A stretch of 64,000 bases of DNA from Fodinibius sp. Rm-B-1B1-1 (lineage in GTDB: Bacteria; Bacteroidota; Rhodothermia; Balneolales; Balneolaceae). Positions within the stretch are counted from its first letter, which is position 1, and every line of letters starts with the position of its first letter. Shown here one piece after another: positions 55,501 through 63,045 of the stretch. The notes under the pieces were generated by a model, which saw only the letters and a list, made by a program, of their open reading frames with translations, did no database searches and was not told the DNA's origin. The stretch lies in assembly GCF_038594945.1 (NCBI RefSeq), contig NZ_JBCFYD010000002.1, positions 1,178,001-1,242,000 of the forward strand, read 5' to 3'. The translations under genes and the position numbers were made by a program.

Positions 55501-55957
55501 AGATTTTACCGTTAAGTTGCCCTATAGGAAAGGTGAAGATGATCCCAACTTTTATATCCCGAAGAATCTACATCTCATTGGCACAATGAATACGGCTGAT
55601 CGATCGCTGGCTATGGTTGATTATGCTCTTCGCCGACGGTTTGTCTTTATTGATATGATGCCCAACTTCGGGGATAAGTTCCAGAACCACCTTAAAGAGC
55701 GAGGTGTTGAAGAGCATTTAATTGATACCATTGTAGAGCGTCTCCGTGAACTGAACAATAAAATAGCTGATAAACAAGAGCTGGGGCCTGGACCTGGTTA
55801 CCAGATTGGACACAGTTATTTTTGTGGTACCAAGAACGGTGACGAAGATTGGTATAAAAATATCATCGAATACGAAATTATACCGCTTCTTAATGAATAT
55901 TGGTTTGATAAACCTACCAAAGTAGAAGAAATTGAAGAGCAACTGCTTACGATATGA
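52598..55957 (+). CDS. mcrB: McrB-type GTPase with ScoMcrA-like head and EVE domain
   Basis: 1119 residues from the ATG at 52598 (a TTG twelve bases earlier is possible). The first 90 residues (ITKEHINNALAEIDKKGVPQGRHSTTYDLLCDGKTYPPKLVLSIANKYANG) resemble the ScoMcrA N-terminal head. After a long helical part comes an EVE domain (about 690-820, YWWLNANPDIWRFSEKEVGQEQWYTSRNDNGNKRRIY...VEPGDLIIGYESTP), a reader of modified cytosine. The C-terminal AAA+ GTPase has Walker A ILQGPPGTGKTFLAKRLAW (about 865), Walker B FLVIDEINRGNLSKIFGELMMLIE (about 942) and the McrB signature GTMNTADRSLAMVDYALRRRF (about 996). It powers DNA translocation for cleavage of modified foreign DNA by McrC, whose gene overlaps it. 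Confidence 0.9.
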   Translation: MIPENITKEHINNALAEIDKKGVPQGRHSTTYDLLCDGKTYPPKLVLSIANKYANGEELDPSEFKGGEGTPAFKKLKELGYDIIPKKDEVAEPDTDYNSIQKELIERYKKLIQADNNEKELYKWQLVKEFQQKWDIDAENFAEMAQGIEFGNLLDYRSKTLIHFVEDYPEEARSLFKMLYDETIPVKKRIDDFGEQAEELVREHYPDKGSFQDERTIATYLTFRYPDKYTFYKYSFYSDYTDLLGIDRPSAGERYIHYLELIEKFIDEFISKDKELIELSRKTLTDDCYEDDNLNLLAQDILFRTLEGEKESESDFKEVLDQMEYEQASKYFNGLQKVVKELKVEPSDQRVVFSVRTDSPRLNLTIGQRYCLSFYADKEKPWRFIHPNSRVNSKTGEKFNGPPEAYFHWTKSYTELQEEFDSITAASLKELERTQSSSFKKYNNDFFEKAVFDDQYKREVFKDVFDMEADRLPKVKSYLKKFSEVADQHFTERAFVERRYEYFQDFFKKENLKQAEWSDFQEMGEKVHGLATNALALKRAFGDPNHDIKRYRKAFLYLAYGDDPLSDRINAMLDNDSEYHLKYLAESFYGELVGYLFPEKYVFYNRRDKEATSFLELDISRERGESFGDFFIRYNNQLSPLIELYKEIVGRRTETTIPLELDQFFSWLYENHVSKEESDVSKEVAEEDRNYWWLNANPDIWRFSEKEVGQEQWYTSRNDNGNKRRIYQHFQEVEPGDLIIGYESTPVKRVKAVLEVTEALHTDDDDKEKFTFRLKEFTPNQPGWDALQSIPELESCSVLNNNQGSLFKLTEDEFLTIRDLAFNGVQQHSPYTMEDALNEVFMQEEELQNILDLLEYKKNIILQGPPGTGKTFLAKRLAWLMSGFKDRNRIEVVQFHQSYSYEDFIRGYRPTEDHFELKDGIFMQMCKRAKSDPENRPYFLVIDEINRGNLSKIFGELMMLIENDKRGKDFTVKLPYRKGEDDPNFYIPKNLHLIGTMNTADRSLAMVDYALRRRFVFIDMMPNFGDKFQNHLKERGVEEHLIDTIVERLRELNNKIADKQELGPGPGYQIGHSYFCGTKNGDEDWYKNIIEYEIIPLLNEYWFDKPTKVEEIEEQLLTI

Positions 55958-57009
55958 AGCAGGTACCGGTCCAAAATATCTATTACCTATTAAGCTACGC
56001 TTGGGATAAGCTGGATGAAGCCGAGCTAACCAAGGCTGGGATTGACGATTTTGAGGAGGTGGCCAACCTTTTGGGTAAAGTATTAGCCAACGGCTGTAGC
56101 TATCTATTCAAGCGGGGACTGTATCGAAATTACCGGCAGAAAGAAGAGGAAATCCCGGGTATTCGAGGGAAGCTGTTAATCGATGAATCATTAAGTAGTC
56201 TTTCTTTTCAGAATAAAAAAGCTTGGTGCCAGTATGATGAACTAAGCCGCAACGTGTTACCCAATCGCATTCTTAAATCTACGGTATTGCGGCTCTTACA
56301 AATGCCTGAAATCGAGAATGGTTTGCATCGAGAGTTAAAGGAGATCTATTACCGATTTTCCGATGTTGAAGAGATTCGCCTACAAGGTCACCATTTTACA
56401 CAAGTTCAAATACATCGGAACAATGCCTTTTACGGATTTTTGATACAGATCTGCCAGCTAATATTTGAATCTTCAGCACTGGATGAATCTGGGCAGCGAT
56501 ATCAATTCAGGGACTTTACCCGAGATCATCAAAAATTGGCTCGTCTCTTTGAAGCGTTTGTCTTTAACTTTTATCAGAGAGAACAAAATCGATACAAAGT
56601 AAAAAGTCCCAGCTTTCCTTGGCCCTTTAAATCTGAGATAGAGGAGCACAACGAATTAATGCCCTCTATGTTTACCGATATCGTATTAGAAGACGATGAG
56701 CGTATCATTATTATTGATACCAAGTTTTATTCCAAAACAATGGCCCGTCGTGAAGATATAGACTCCATCTCATTTAAGTCGCCCAATATGTATCAGATCT
56801 TTGCCTATATGCAGCATATTCCCAATCCTGAAAATAAAAAGGTAGAAGGCATGTTGCTTTATCCGGATGTGGGAGATTCCATTCATGCTACTTATACGTG
56901 GAATGATCAAGCATTGACGTTTAAGACAGTAGATTTGAATAACGAATGGGAAAACATTGAGGCTGAACTTTTCGAACTAATAGATTTAATTAAACATATT
57001 TCAGCATAA
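55954..57009 (+). CDS. mcrC: McrC-type nuclease of the modification-dependent system
   Basis: 351 residues, the McrBC 5-methylcytosine restriction component. The N-terminal module has NIYYLLSYAWDKLDEAELT and IPGIRGKLLIDESL; the C-terminal PD-(D/E)XK nuclease shows FTDIVLEDDERIIIIDTKFYSK (about 240-258) with the acidic D and D-x-K pattern. It shares an ATGA overlap with mcrB, so the two are translated together and act as one complex. No third partner is present. Confidence 0.92.
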   Translation: MKQVPVQNIYYLLSYAWDKLDEAELTKAGIDDFEEVANLLGKVLANGCSYLFKRGLYRNYRQKEEEIPGIRGKLLIDESLSSLSFQNKKAWCQYDELSRNVLPNRILKSTVLRLLQMPEIENGLHRELKEIYYRFSDVEEIRLQGHHFTQVQIHRNNAFYGFLIQICQLIFESSALDESGQRYQFRDFTRDHQKLARLFEAFVFNFYQREQNRYKVKSPSFPWPFKSEIEEHNELMPSMFTDIVLEDDERIIIIDTKFYSKTMARREDIDSISFKSPNMYQIFAYMQHIPNPENKKVEGMLLYPDVGDSIHATYTWNDQALTFKTVDLNNEWENIEAELFELIDLIKHISA

Positions 57010-57210
57010 GTAATTTTGTAAACATCCCAATATTAGAACTAAATTTTGAGGAATTTAAATAGAACTTCTGTATGAATTAGGCTCTTCTTAAAGCCTGGTA
57101 TGAATAATTACTCTTCGCATATTTTTCTTGATGCATAGTATTTTAAAAGCCTATATCATAGACGCCCTTGATCTTGAAGAACCTAATTGTAAAGACTTAT
57201 CAAAATTAGA

Positions 57211-58677
57211 TTATTGTTTAAACTTCCTTACAAAGTCATCAATAGATATCCGCTTAAGTTCATTCTGACTTTTCTTAAACAAATAACCCTCCCCGAAATC
57301 TAAGTATAGCGGACAAGAAGCCATATTCCAGCTTTTTCTTTTTTGTTTCCAATCAAATTCGTAGTGACCTTTTTGGGTACGCATAATCTCAAAGCCCTTA
57401 CTTTTTGTGTCACTAACTATTTTTTCTCTTTCCTTTTTCAAAAAACTTTCTTTTGAGTTAACTATTTTAGATTTTTTTTGAATTAACTCCTTTTTTGATT
57501 CTTTCAACTCTTCTACTTTAGCCCACAAGTTGTTGTTTTCTTTGTTTAGCTTATCAATTTTTGACTCGACTAACTCATGTAAATCTTTTATAAGCTCTTG
57601 TTTTTGGAGGATAATTTGTTCCTTTTGATTGATCAATTGCTTTTCCAGATTTTCCAAATTACGCCTTAACGAATTGACTATTTCTGTTAAGTCCAAAAGA
57701 AAGAGGTAGTCTCTTCTTCGATAAGAATAACGTTCAAATTCTTTATCACTACTTATGGACATTAACTCTGGAAATAAAGTATTTTTGTCTTCTTTTTTGA
57801 TTACCTGTGTATTGGTATAGTTTTGGGGACTAATTTCATTGTAGCTTACAATCTTAAAAGATTGTTCCCTTATTTCTAACTCCTCTTTATTATTGATGTA
57901 AGATAACTGCTCCTTAATGGAATTTATTTTATTTTTTACCTGCTCAATTTTTTCTTTTTTATTTAGGTAATCTTCTTTGTAAACATCTGCTACCTCCCAT
58001 TTTATTCTGGATATCAAGTTGTTCCAAATCAAATCGTTTGAATACCAATGATTTAAGATCTTATCAGCGAGAGAGGTTATGTTATTTAATTTACCTTTGC
58101 ATTTTGAAATTAAATCATCGTTTTCTTCAATTTTTGACACTTCGTAATCAATCGAGGATTCTACTGAGGATATTTCATTTTTTAGTCTATCTATTCTTTT
58201 TGATACTCCTTGTTTTAATATGCTTAGGTCTCTTTGGGCATTCCTTTTTATTCGTTGTAAATTTTTATTGACTACACTTTTTAATTGAAGACGTGATTTA
58301 AATTCTTCAGCATTAATTATCCAAATCATATCACCGTAAAAATTTTCCCTTCTTCTTATTTCAGAAGAAGAAATTGGTGAGTTTTGAAATTCCAGTACTT
58401 TTCCACTTGGGGTTTGGATATCTGCACGATGAATTTCATCAGCTTTACTAATTACGACTTCTTGCCATTCATCGGGGAATCGGGATTTCCATTCTACATG
58501 CCATTGAGTTTCTTCGCCTGACCATTCATCACAATCCCTTTTACTCTCATGTTGCCAATGACGTCTAAACTCTCCATAATGTCCTATCACTATACTTTGA
58601 CAAACTGGACATCTTGCTTTTTGGCCAGAATGTTTGGGGCTTATTTTATTCCCATTTTTATCAAGTGCAAATTGCAT
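57211..58677 (-). CDS. CoiA-like nuclease with long coiled coil
   Basis: 488 residues. N-terminal zinc-binding pattern RCPVCQSIV (Cys23, Cys26) with RRHWQHESKRDCDEW (His40, His43, Cys49), then the CoiA nuclease core: WHVEWKSRFP (60-69), HRADIQTPSGKVLEFQNSPISSSEIRRRENFYGDMIWIIN (83-122), with Asp86 and Glu96-Phe-Gln98. From about residue 130 to 420 the chain is nearly continuous coiled coil (RLKNEISSVESSIDYEVSKIEEND, LEKQLINQKEQIILQKQELIKDLHEL). It is less similar to the first CoiA-like gene than a simple paralogue would be. It flanks mcrBC on the other side. Strongly AT-rich. Confidence 0.8.
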   Translation of the reverse strand: MQFALDKNGNKISPKHSGQKARCPVCQSIVIGHYGEFRRHWQHESKRDCDEWSGEETQWHVEWKSRFPDEWQEVVISKADEIHRADIQTPSGKVLEFQNSPISSSEIRRRENFYGDMIWIINAEEFKSRLQLKSVVNKNLQRIKRNAQRDLSILKQGVSKRIDRLKNEISSVESSIDYEVSKIEENDDLISKCKGKLNNITSLADKILNHWYSNDLIWNNLISRIKWEVADVYKEDYLNKKEKIEQVKNKINSIKEQLSYINNKEELEIREQSFKIVSYNEISPQNYTNTQVIKKEDKNTLFPELMSISSDKEFERYSYRRRDYLFLLDLTEIVNSLRRNLENLEKQLINQKEQIILQKQELIKDLHELVESKIDKLNKENNNLWAKVEELKESKKELIQKKSKIVNSKESFLKKEREKIVSDTKSKGFEIMRTQKGHYEFDWKQKRKSWNMASCPLYLDFGEGYLFKKSQNELKRISIDDFVRKFKQ

Positions 58678-58837
58678 TATTTATGAACTTCTAAAGCTAA
58701 TTTAATTTTGGCCTTGAAGATAAAAGAAATTTCATTAAGCAATGAATATGTAACTTTGATTTAAAACCTCAATACGGACGTTCCTTTTCAGAAAGCCGAG
58801 TTAAAAATTGGGAAACATTGGTTAATTGATTTTAGAT

Positions 58838-59440
58838 TTAATCATCACCATAAATAAGACACATTTCAATCGCACGCATTTTATCAACTTTATAGTCATA
58901 TCCCGCTTCTGTCAGTCTATCTGAAACTGTATTTTCTATCTGAGTTGACATACCATAATCGTAGCTACTAAATGACTGGCAGGCTTCAATGAATTGCCAA
59001 AGGTATTGTTCCTCCCATTTCAGGGTGGTAGCAGTTTTCTTGTAAAGAACTTTGTCGATTTCTGGGCTATGAATTGGATAACTATATGGATTAAGAAAAT
59101 GAAGCATGGCTGTAGTTGCTTCAAAATTCCCAAAATATAAAGCAAGGTCTGTTAGCTCCTGAAAAGAAATATTTTCGTTAAATGCGCCATTGAACTTATT
59201 AACCATAAACTCCAAATCTTCACTGTCATAATTGAAGCTTTCTTGAGGTAAATTTAACCATCCCTTAATTAATTCGACACCAAGTATGATATATTCAGGC
59301 TCAATATTATATACCCCATCAAACTGTTTTAGTATTAAAGGATAAGACAGCAATTGTTGATCAAATTCAGGCAGTGTTAAATTTCTTGCCCTCTCTTCAA
59401 AGTTAATATCTTCAAATATTGACATATAACTACTTTCCAT
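58838..59440 (-). CDS. Orphan protein of the defence block
   Basis: 200 residues; no named family. The start may be ATG at 59440 or, with a GGAAAG site seven bases upstream, the ATG at 59425 (MSIFEDI). The middle segment FGNFEATTAMLHFLNPYSYPIHSPEIDKVLYKKTA resembles the helical stretch of OGG-like or HhH-type proteins (ATTAMLHFLNP...YPI-S), but catalytic residues cannot be named. All helical, acidic, AT-rich; it is isolated between the CoiA-like and polymerase genes on the same strand. Confidence 0.55.
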   Translation of the reverse strand: MESSYMSIFEDINFEERARNLTLPEFDQQLLSYPLILKQFDGVYNIEPEYIILGVELIKGWLNLPQESFNYDSEDLEFMVNKFNGAFNENISFQELTDLALYFGNFEATTAMLHFLNPYSYPIHSPEIDKVLYKKTATTLKWEEQYLWQFIEACQSFSSYDYGMSTQIENTVSDRLTEAGYDYKVDKMRAIEMCLIYGDD

Positions 59441-59517
59441 TTCTAATTGCCCAAGAATATTACTAATAAATTTAACCTATGCTATATTTTTTCATTTAAG
59501 ACCAAAATTCACTCATT

Positions 59518-60876
59518 TTATATCGACCGCTCTTTAAAATGGGTATTCCCCTTCACGTCAAATTGAGCAATACCGTGATCAATGGTATCTAATCCGAAGC
59601 GGTTGTTCAGATAATCCATAGCTTGGTACATTCGCTTTACTTTGGGATTTTCCTGGAAAAACAGTTCGGCTTGTGTCGTCATATTTAACTTGGTCGTACC
59701 CAGCATGATTGCCCGAAACTTCTTGCCTTGGTCTTTGCAGTAGAATAGCATCGGCAGGGCTTTCTGCAGGCAGTTTCGGAGTACGTATCCATCTAAGTTT
59801 GTCAGTCCCGGAGCTCGAAACGTAAAGGAGAATCCTTCTTTCTCTTGCCCTTGAAAGCGAACATTGCCAAAATATTTGTCTGATTTCTTTCCGTATCCTC
59901 TTAGGCGGTAGCAGACCTGCTTAGTCGCCTTGGCAAACTCTCCGGCCACCTTCCACGGGTCATCCGTCCACGTCGAAAACGTATGGCCGTATGATACTCG
60001 CTCCGGAATATATTCGCTGTCATCGCTTACAATTGCCCGGTCTTTTCCGGCCACCGTCTCCCACAGCATCTTGCCAAAGTATTTCCCAAACAGCTTTTGA
60101 AAAAGCGGATAGCCCCGCGCGATAGCCTCACCGATAGTGGTAATGCCCCGACCTTTGATCTTCGCATACCGACGGCTACCGATACCCCACACCTCATCAA
60201 CAGGTAAGGGCCAGATCTTCTCTTTAATTTCTTCCTCCTCTGTCAGCACCGTAAGTCCGTCTGGTTTCTCTAAATCCGAAGCCAGCTTGGAGTAGGTCTT
60301 AGAAGTCGATATTCCAACGCTACACCGAAGACTGGTTTCCTCATAAATAGCCTCCTTCATCTCCCAGGCGAATTCCACCAATTGCTCATAGGATTCCTCC
60401 AGCTTCCACGTAATATCCAAGAAATACTCGTCCATACTGTAGGCTTCTACATCCGGGGAAAAGCTGTCCAACACATCTTTGATACGTTTGCTAAACGCCC
60501 GGTACTTTTCGTAGTCCACTTGCTTAAAGATTACATGCGGACAAAGCTTATAAGCTTCCAAAGCGCTCATGCCGGTCTTCACGCCCCAAGCCCGAGCTTC
60601 ATACGAGCTGGTGGCCACAATCCCTTTAACCGTTCCGTCCGGCTTGCGCCAGCCGCCCACGACCACTGGCATACCGTACAGGTTATAGCAGAGCTGCTCG
60701 ACTTGTGCGTAAAAGGCGTTCATATCTACGTGCACATACAGACGCGGAGAGTTCCCCGGATGCTGCATGTCGGCAGCTATGGTTTGGTACCGCGTGATGT
60801 TGTGGACGTTCTTATTTAGTTGGTAGCGACCGGGATCGGGCAGTTCAGGGAGACTATTAAAATCAGGGATATTCAT
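59518..60876 (-). CDS. Y-family translesion DNA polymerase
   Basis: 452-residue DinB/UmuC-type polymerase for bypass of damaged bases. The catalytic metal residues are Asp51 (YVHVDMNAFYAQVE) and Asp149-Glu150 (AYSMDEYFLDI). VVVGGWRKPDGTVKGIVATSSYEARAWGVKTGMSALEAYKLCP (71-113) is the fingers/palm signature. The helix-hairpin-helix thumb follows (PVDEVWGIGSRRYAKIKGRGITTIGEAIARG). The first 45 residues are an extension before the palm. No obvious C-terminal clamp-binding motif is seen. It is divergent from the SRAP gene across a shared operator of the LexA-like repressor, so it is expected to be damage-inducible. Confidence 0.9.
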   Translation of the reverse strand: MNIPDFNSLPELPDPGRYQLNKNVHNITRYQTIAADMQHPGNSPRLYVHVDMNAFYAQVEQLCYNLYGMPVVVGGWRKPDGTVKGIVATSSYEARAWGVKTGMSALEAYKLCPHVIFKQVDYEKYRAFSKRIKDVLDSFSPDVEAYSMDEYFLDITWKLEESYEQLVEFAWEMKEAIYEETSLRCSVGISTSKTYSKLASDLEKPDGLTVLTEEEEIKEKIWPLPVDEVWGIGSRRYAKIKGRGITTIGEAIARGYPLFQKLFGKYFGKMLWETVAGKDRAIVSDDSEYIPERVSYGHTFSTWTDDPWKVAGEFAKATKQVCYRLRGYGKKSDKYFGNVRFQGQEKEGFSFTFRAPGLTNLDGYVLRNCLQKALPMLFYCKDQGKKFRAIMLGTTKLNMTTQAELFFQENPKVKRMYQAMDYLNNRFGLDTIDHGIAQFDVKGNTHFKERSI

Positions 60877-60908
60877 ATTGACAGCGACAGTAAAAAGAAG
60901 CTATATTA

Positions 60909-60930
60909 TATATGTGTGTTTACACATATA
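60909..60930. promoter_or_regulatory. Operator of the LexA-like repressor, polymerase/SRAP divergent promoter
   Basis: Arms TATATGTGT and ACACATATA separated by GTTT. The core is the same as the palindrome in front of the lexA-like gene. The site is 33 bp upstream of the polymerase ATG and 37 bp upstream of the SRAP ATG, placed to control both. Confidence 0.8.
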
Positions 60931-60966
60931 TTAAAACATTGCCAACAATAATCAAACAGGAGTCTT

Positions 60967-61662
60967 ATGTGTGGACGATATTGGAGAGATATTAAATTTC
61001 AGGAGGCCTGCAAGGATATGTTCGAAGTTCCGTTCGATATTGATGAGATACTGCCGAACTTTAACGTGGCACCGACCACGCAAAACCCAATTGTGTTGCA
61101 ACGAAATGGGACCCGTTCTATCGAAGAATTTCGCTGGGGACTTATTCCCTTCTATGAAAAGGAAGGCAAGCCCAAATACCCTTATTTTAACGCACGAGCC
61201 GAAAAACTTACGGAGACAGCTGCCTATAAAGGTCCATTTAAGAAAAGTCGATGTATTGTACCCATTTCGGGATTTTACGAATGGAAACGTTCGAATGGAG
61301 AGAAGTATCCCTACGGCTTTGAAATGGCCGAAAAACCTATCATGCCACTGGCAGGGTTATATCATGAGTGGGAATCACCGGACGGTTCCAAACGGATTCC
61401 CTCGTTTACGATCATTACGACTGAAAGCAACGATATTATTGGAGAAATCCATACTAAACGTCGCATGCCGGTTATCCTAAGCGAAGAGGATTTTGACTTT
61501 TGGCTGGACCCTGACAATGAAAATACCAAGGTCTACTATGATGGTGGCATTTTCAAACCCTATCCAGATGAAGCAATTCACCGCTTTCCGGTGTCGCGAA
61601 AAGTGAATTCCACCAAAAATAATGGTCCTGAGCTAATTGAAGAGGTCGATGAGTGGCAGTAA
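60967..61662 (+). CDS. SOS response-associated peptidase (SRAP; YedK/HMCES type)
   Basis: 231 residues. Cys2 becomes N-terminal after Met removal and forms a thiazolidine crosslink with abasic sites in single-stranded DNA. The other family residues fall at the positions known from E. coli YedK: Asn75 (YFNARAEKL), Glu105 (ISGFYEWKR) and His162 (GEIHTKRRMPVIL). An AGGAG lies five bases before the ATG. It is divergent from the Y-family polymerase gene and shares its operator; the small following gene overlaps its 3' end by 14 bases. Confidence 0.94.
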   Translation: MCGRYWRDIKFQEACKDMFEVPFDIDEILPNFNVAPTTQNPIVLQRNGTRSIEEFRWGLIPFYEKEGKPKYPYFNARAEKLTETAAYKGPFKKSRCIVPISGFYEWKRSNGEKYPYGFEMAEKPIMPLAGLYHEWESPDGSKRIPSFTIITTESNDIIGEIHTKRRMPVILSEEDFDFWLDPDNENTKVYYDGGIFKPYPDEAIHRFPVSRKVNSTKNNGPELIEEVDEWQ

Positions 61663-61960
61663 CCAACATAGCGAGAAAGAGCCTGAGCCACTGATTGTTA
61701 TTACGACGGTGGCCTCCTTTGCTGATAAGCAAAACGGGATAACCAAACGCCTGCAACCGATTCGCATCAAGCGTCAAAACGGACAGGTCCATCACGTGCA
61801 ACAAATTCGCAAATGCCACGAAGAACCAGTTGGCCACGGACACAAGCAGATCCATATCACCCTGCAAACCAAAGACGACCGCTACCTGGATATTGTTTTT
61901 GACACGAAAAAAGTAGGTTGGTATCTGGTCTATGAAGAAGCAGGCATGCTCTTGGACTAA
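61649..61960 (+). CDS. Small SOS-cassette companion protein
   Basis: 103 residues from the ATG at 61649; an in-frame TTG twelve bases upstream is less likely. The predicted fold is mostly beta: EPLIVITTVASFADKQNGITKRLQPIRIKRQNGQVHHVQQIRKCHEE, then KQIHITLQTKDDRYLDIVFDTKKVGWYLVYEEAG. The pattern is loosely like DUF6504, a small family found beside Y-family polymerases; this is a tentative resemblance. It overlaps SRAP by 14 bases (coupled) and converges with the repressor gene, sharing four bases. Confidence 0.65.
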   Translation: MSGSNQHSEKEPEPLIVITTVASFADKQNGITKRLQPIRIKRQNGQVHHVQQIRKCHEEPVGHGHKQIHITLQTKDDRYLDIVFDTKKVGWYLVYEEAGMLLD

Positions 61961-62607
61961 TTGTAAGAAGCTTTCACCAGTCCATCTTCACTGATATGTC
62001 CCAGGTATTTGCCTAATACCCGAACCTCTTCAAATTCCCCGGGCTCAATAATAATATCATCATGGTCAGGATTGGCCGGTTCCAAGCGAACGCCATTCTT
62101 TCTGACATGAGCTCGTTTTAGTGTCGTATCCCCGTTATATAATACCGCTCCTACGTCTCCATCTCGGAGTTCTGTTTTTGACAGAATGACCTTGTCCCCT
62201 GTAGAGATACCTAAACCTTTCATGCTGTCGCCTTTCACTCGAAGCCCAAATACATTCGAGGCATTGGGAAAGAAATCACCAATGGTAATTTCTCCTAAAT
62301 CCGCTTCTATGGCTTCTTCCATCGTACCCGCAGTTATCTCACCTAAGATTGGTATTGAACGGCTCACCTGTTCCTCATCCCGGGCCATCCAAACATCAGT
62401 CGGATTGGTAAAGGTATAATTGCCTTGGCTATCCTTTTTAAGAAATTGCTTACTTACCAGTGCATTGTAGTACTGGGTTACGCTGTTTTCTGAGCTAAAA
62501 CCAAGCCGGTCGGCCAGCTCTTTGTAGGTTGGCCAACGAAAGTGCTTACGGACATAGGCGATCAGCGTATCGTAAAACTGTTGTTGTTTATTGGTAAGGT
62601 CAGCCAT
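61957..62607 (-). CDS. LexA-like self-cleaving repressor
   Basis: 216 residues. The N-terminal winged helix (LTNKQQQFYDTLIAYVRKHFRWPTYKELADRLGFSSENSVTQYYNALVSKQFL, 4-56) is followed by an S24 peptidase domain: cleavage site Ala93-Gly94 (GEITAGTMEEA), catalytic Ser128 (KGDSMKGLGI) and Lys164 (TTLKRAHV). All needed residues are present. On DNA damage RecA filaments would trigger autocleavage and relieve repression of its targets. It has the palindrome directly before its own start, so negative autoregulation is expected. The host's main lexA, if distinct, is not in the window. Confidence 0.92.
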   Translation of the reverse strand: MADLTNKQQQFYDTLIAYVRKHFRWPTYKELADRLGFSSENSVTQYYNALVSKQFLKKDSQGNYTFTNPTDVWMARDEEQVSRSIPILGEITAGTMEEAIEADLGEITIGDFFPNASNVFGLRVKGDSMKGLGISTGDKVILSKTELRDGDVGAVLYNGDTTLKRAHVRKNGVRLEPANPDHDDIIIEPGEFEEVRVLGKYLGHISEDGLVKASYN

Positions 62608-62612
62608 AGCTA

Positions 62613-62634
62613 TTTATGTGTGTTCACACATAAA
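62613..62634. promoter_or_regulatory. Operator in front of the LexA-like repressor gene
   Basis: Perfect palindrome of 22 bp: arms TTTATGTGTG and CACACATAAA around TT. It ends 5 bp before the ATG, so binding would also block initiation. It matches the divergent polymerase/SRAP site in its TATGTGTGTT...ACACATA core. Confidence 0.85.
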
Positions 62635-62782
62635 TTAACCTAAAGGAAAAAGAAATAAAAGTTTACTGGTTCCCCTATAAAAATTGGAAAAAGTGAAATT
62701 AAATAGAATATGGTAGCTTAAATCAGATTATATTAACCGGAATTTTAATTCACTTAAATAAAAGTAACTCAATCTGACTACC

Positions 62783-62977
62783 TTGAATACCAAAACAAAA
62801 AATAATTCTCAACAAGTTGAAGAGGCTTTAAAAAACACGATCATAGGCTTGGACAATGTACTCAAAATTATTGCCGAGGATCCATCTATGGAGTGGTTGG
62901 TTAATGAAATTATGTATGACATGAACCATCTGGATGAATCCATTCAAAAATTGAAAGAAAAAGCTTCTTTCAGTTAA
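62783..62977 (+). CDS. Small acidic helical protein, doubtful start
   Basis: 64 residues, starting with TTG and without a clear ribosome site. It is helical (VEEALKNTIIGLDNVLKIIAEDPSMEWLVNEIMYDMNHLDESIQKLKEK). A hairpin terminator follows it, which supports a transcribed gene. No family is recognised. It could be a small regulator of the element or a spurious frame. Confidence 0.4.
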   Translation: MNTKTKNNSQQVEEALKNTIIGLDNVLKIIAEDPSMEWLVNEIMYDMNHLDESIQKLKEKASFS

Positions 62978-63004
62978 TTAACCTTTTTTTTAGAAAGAAG
63001 GATT

Positions 63005-63040
63005 AAAACTCCCTATGTATAAACTATCATAGGGAGTTTT
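63005..63040. terminator. Bidirectional terminator before the integrase stop
   Basis: 13-bp arms AAAACTCCCTATG (63005-63017) and CATAGGGAGTTTT (63028-63040) around a 10-base loop. A/T tracts on both sides allow action on the small rightward gene and the leftward integrase gene. Confidence 0.85.
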
Positions 63041-63045
63041 ATATT

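Noticed and set aside
57132-57269. About 45-codon frame beginning ATGCATAGT between mcrC and the second CoiA-like gene
   Set aside because: Short, no ribosome site, and its end overlaps the 3' end of the CoiA-like gene; not enough evidence.
60971-61480. 169-codon open frame inside the SRAP gene in another frame
   Set aside because: The overlapping SRAP frame has all catalytic residues and a strong ribosome site; the other translation has no coherent protein character.
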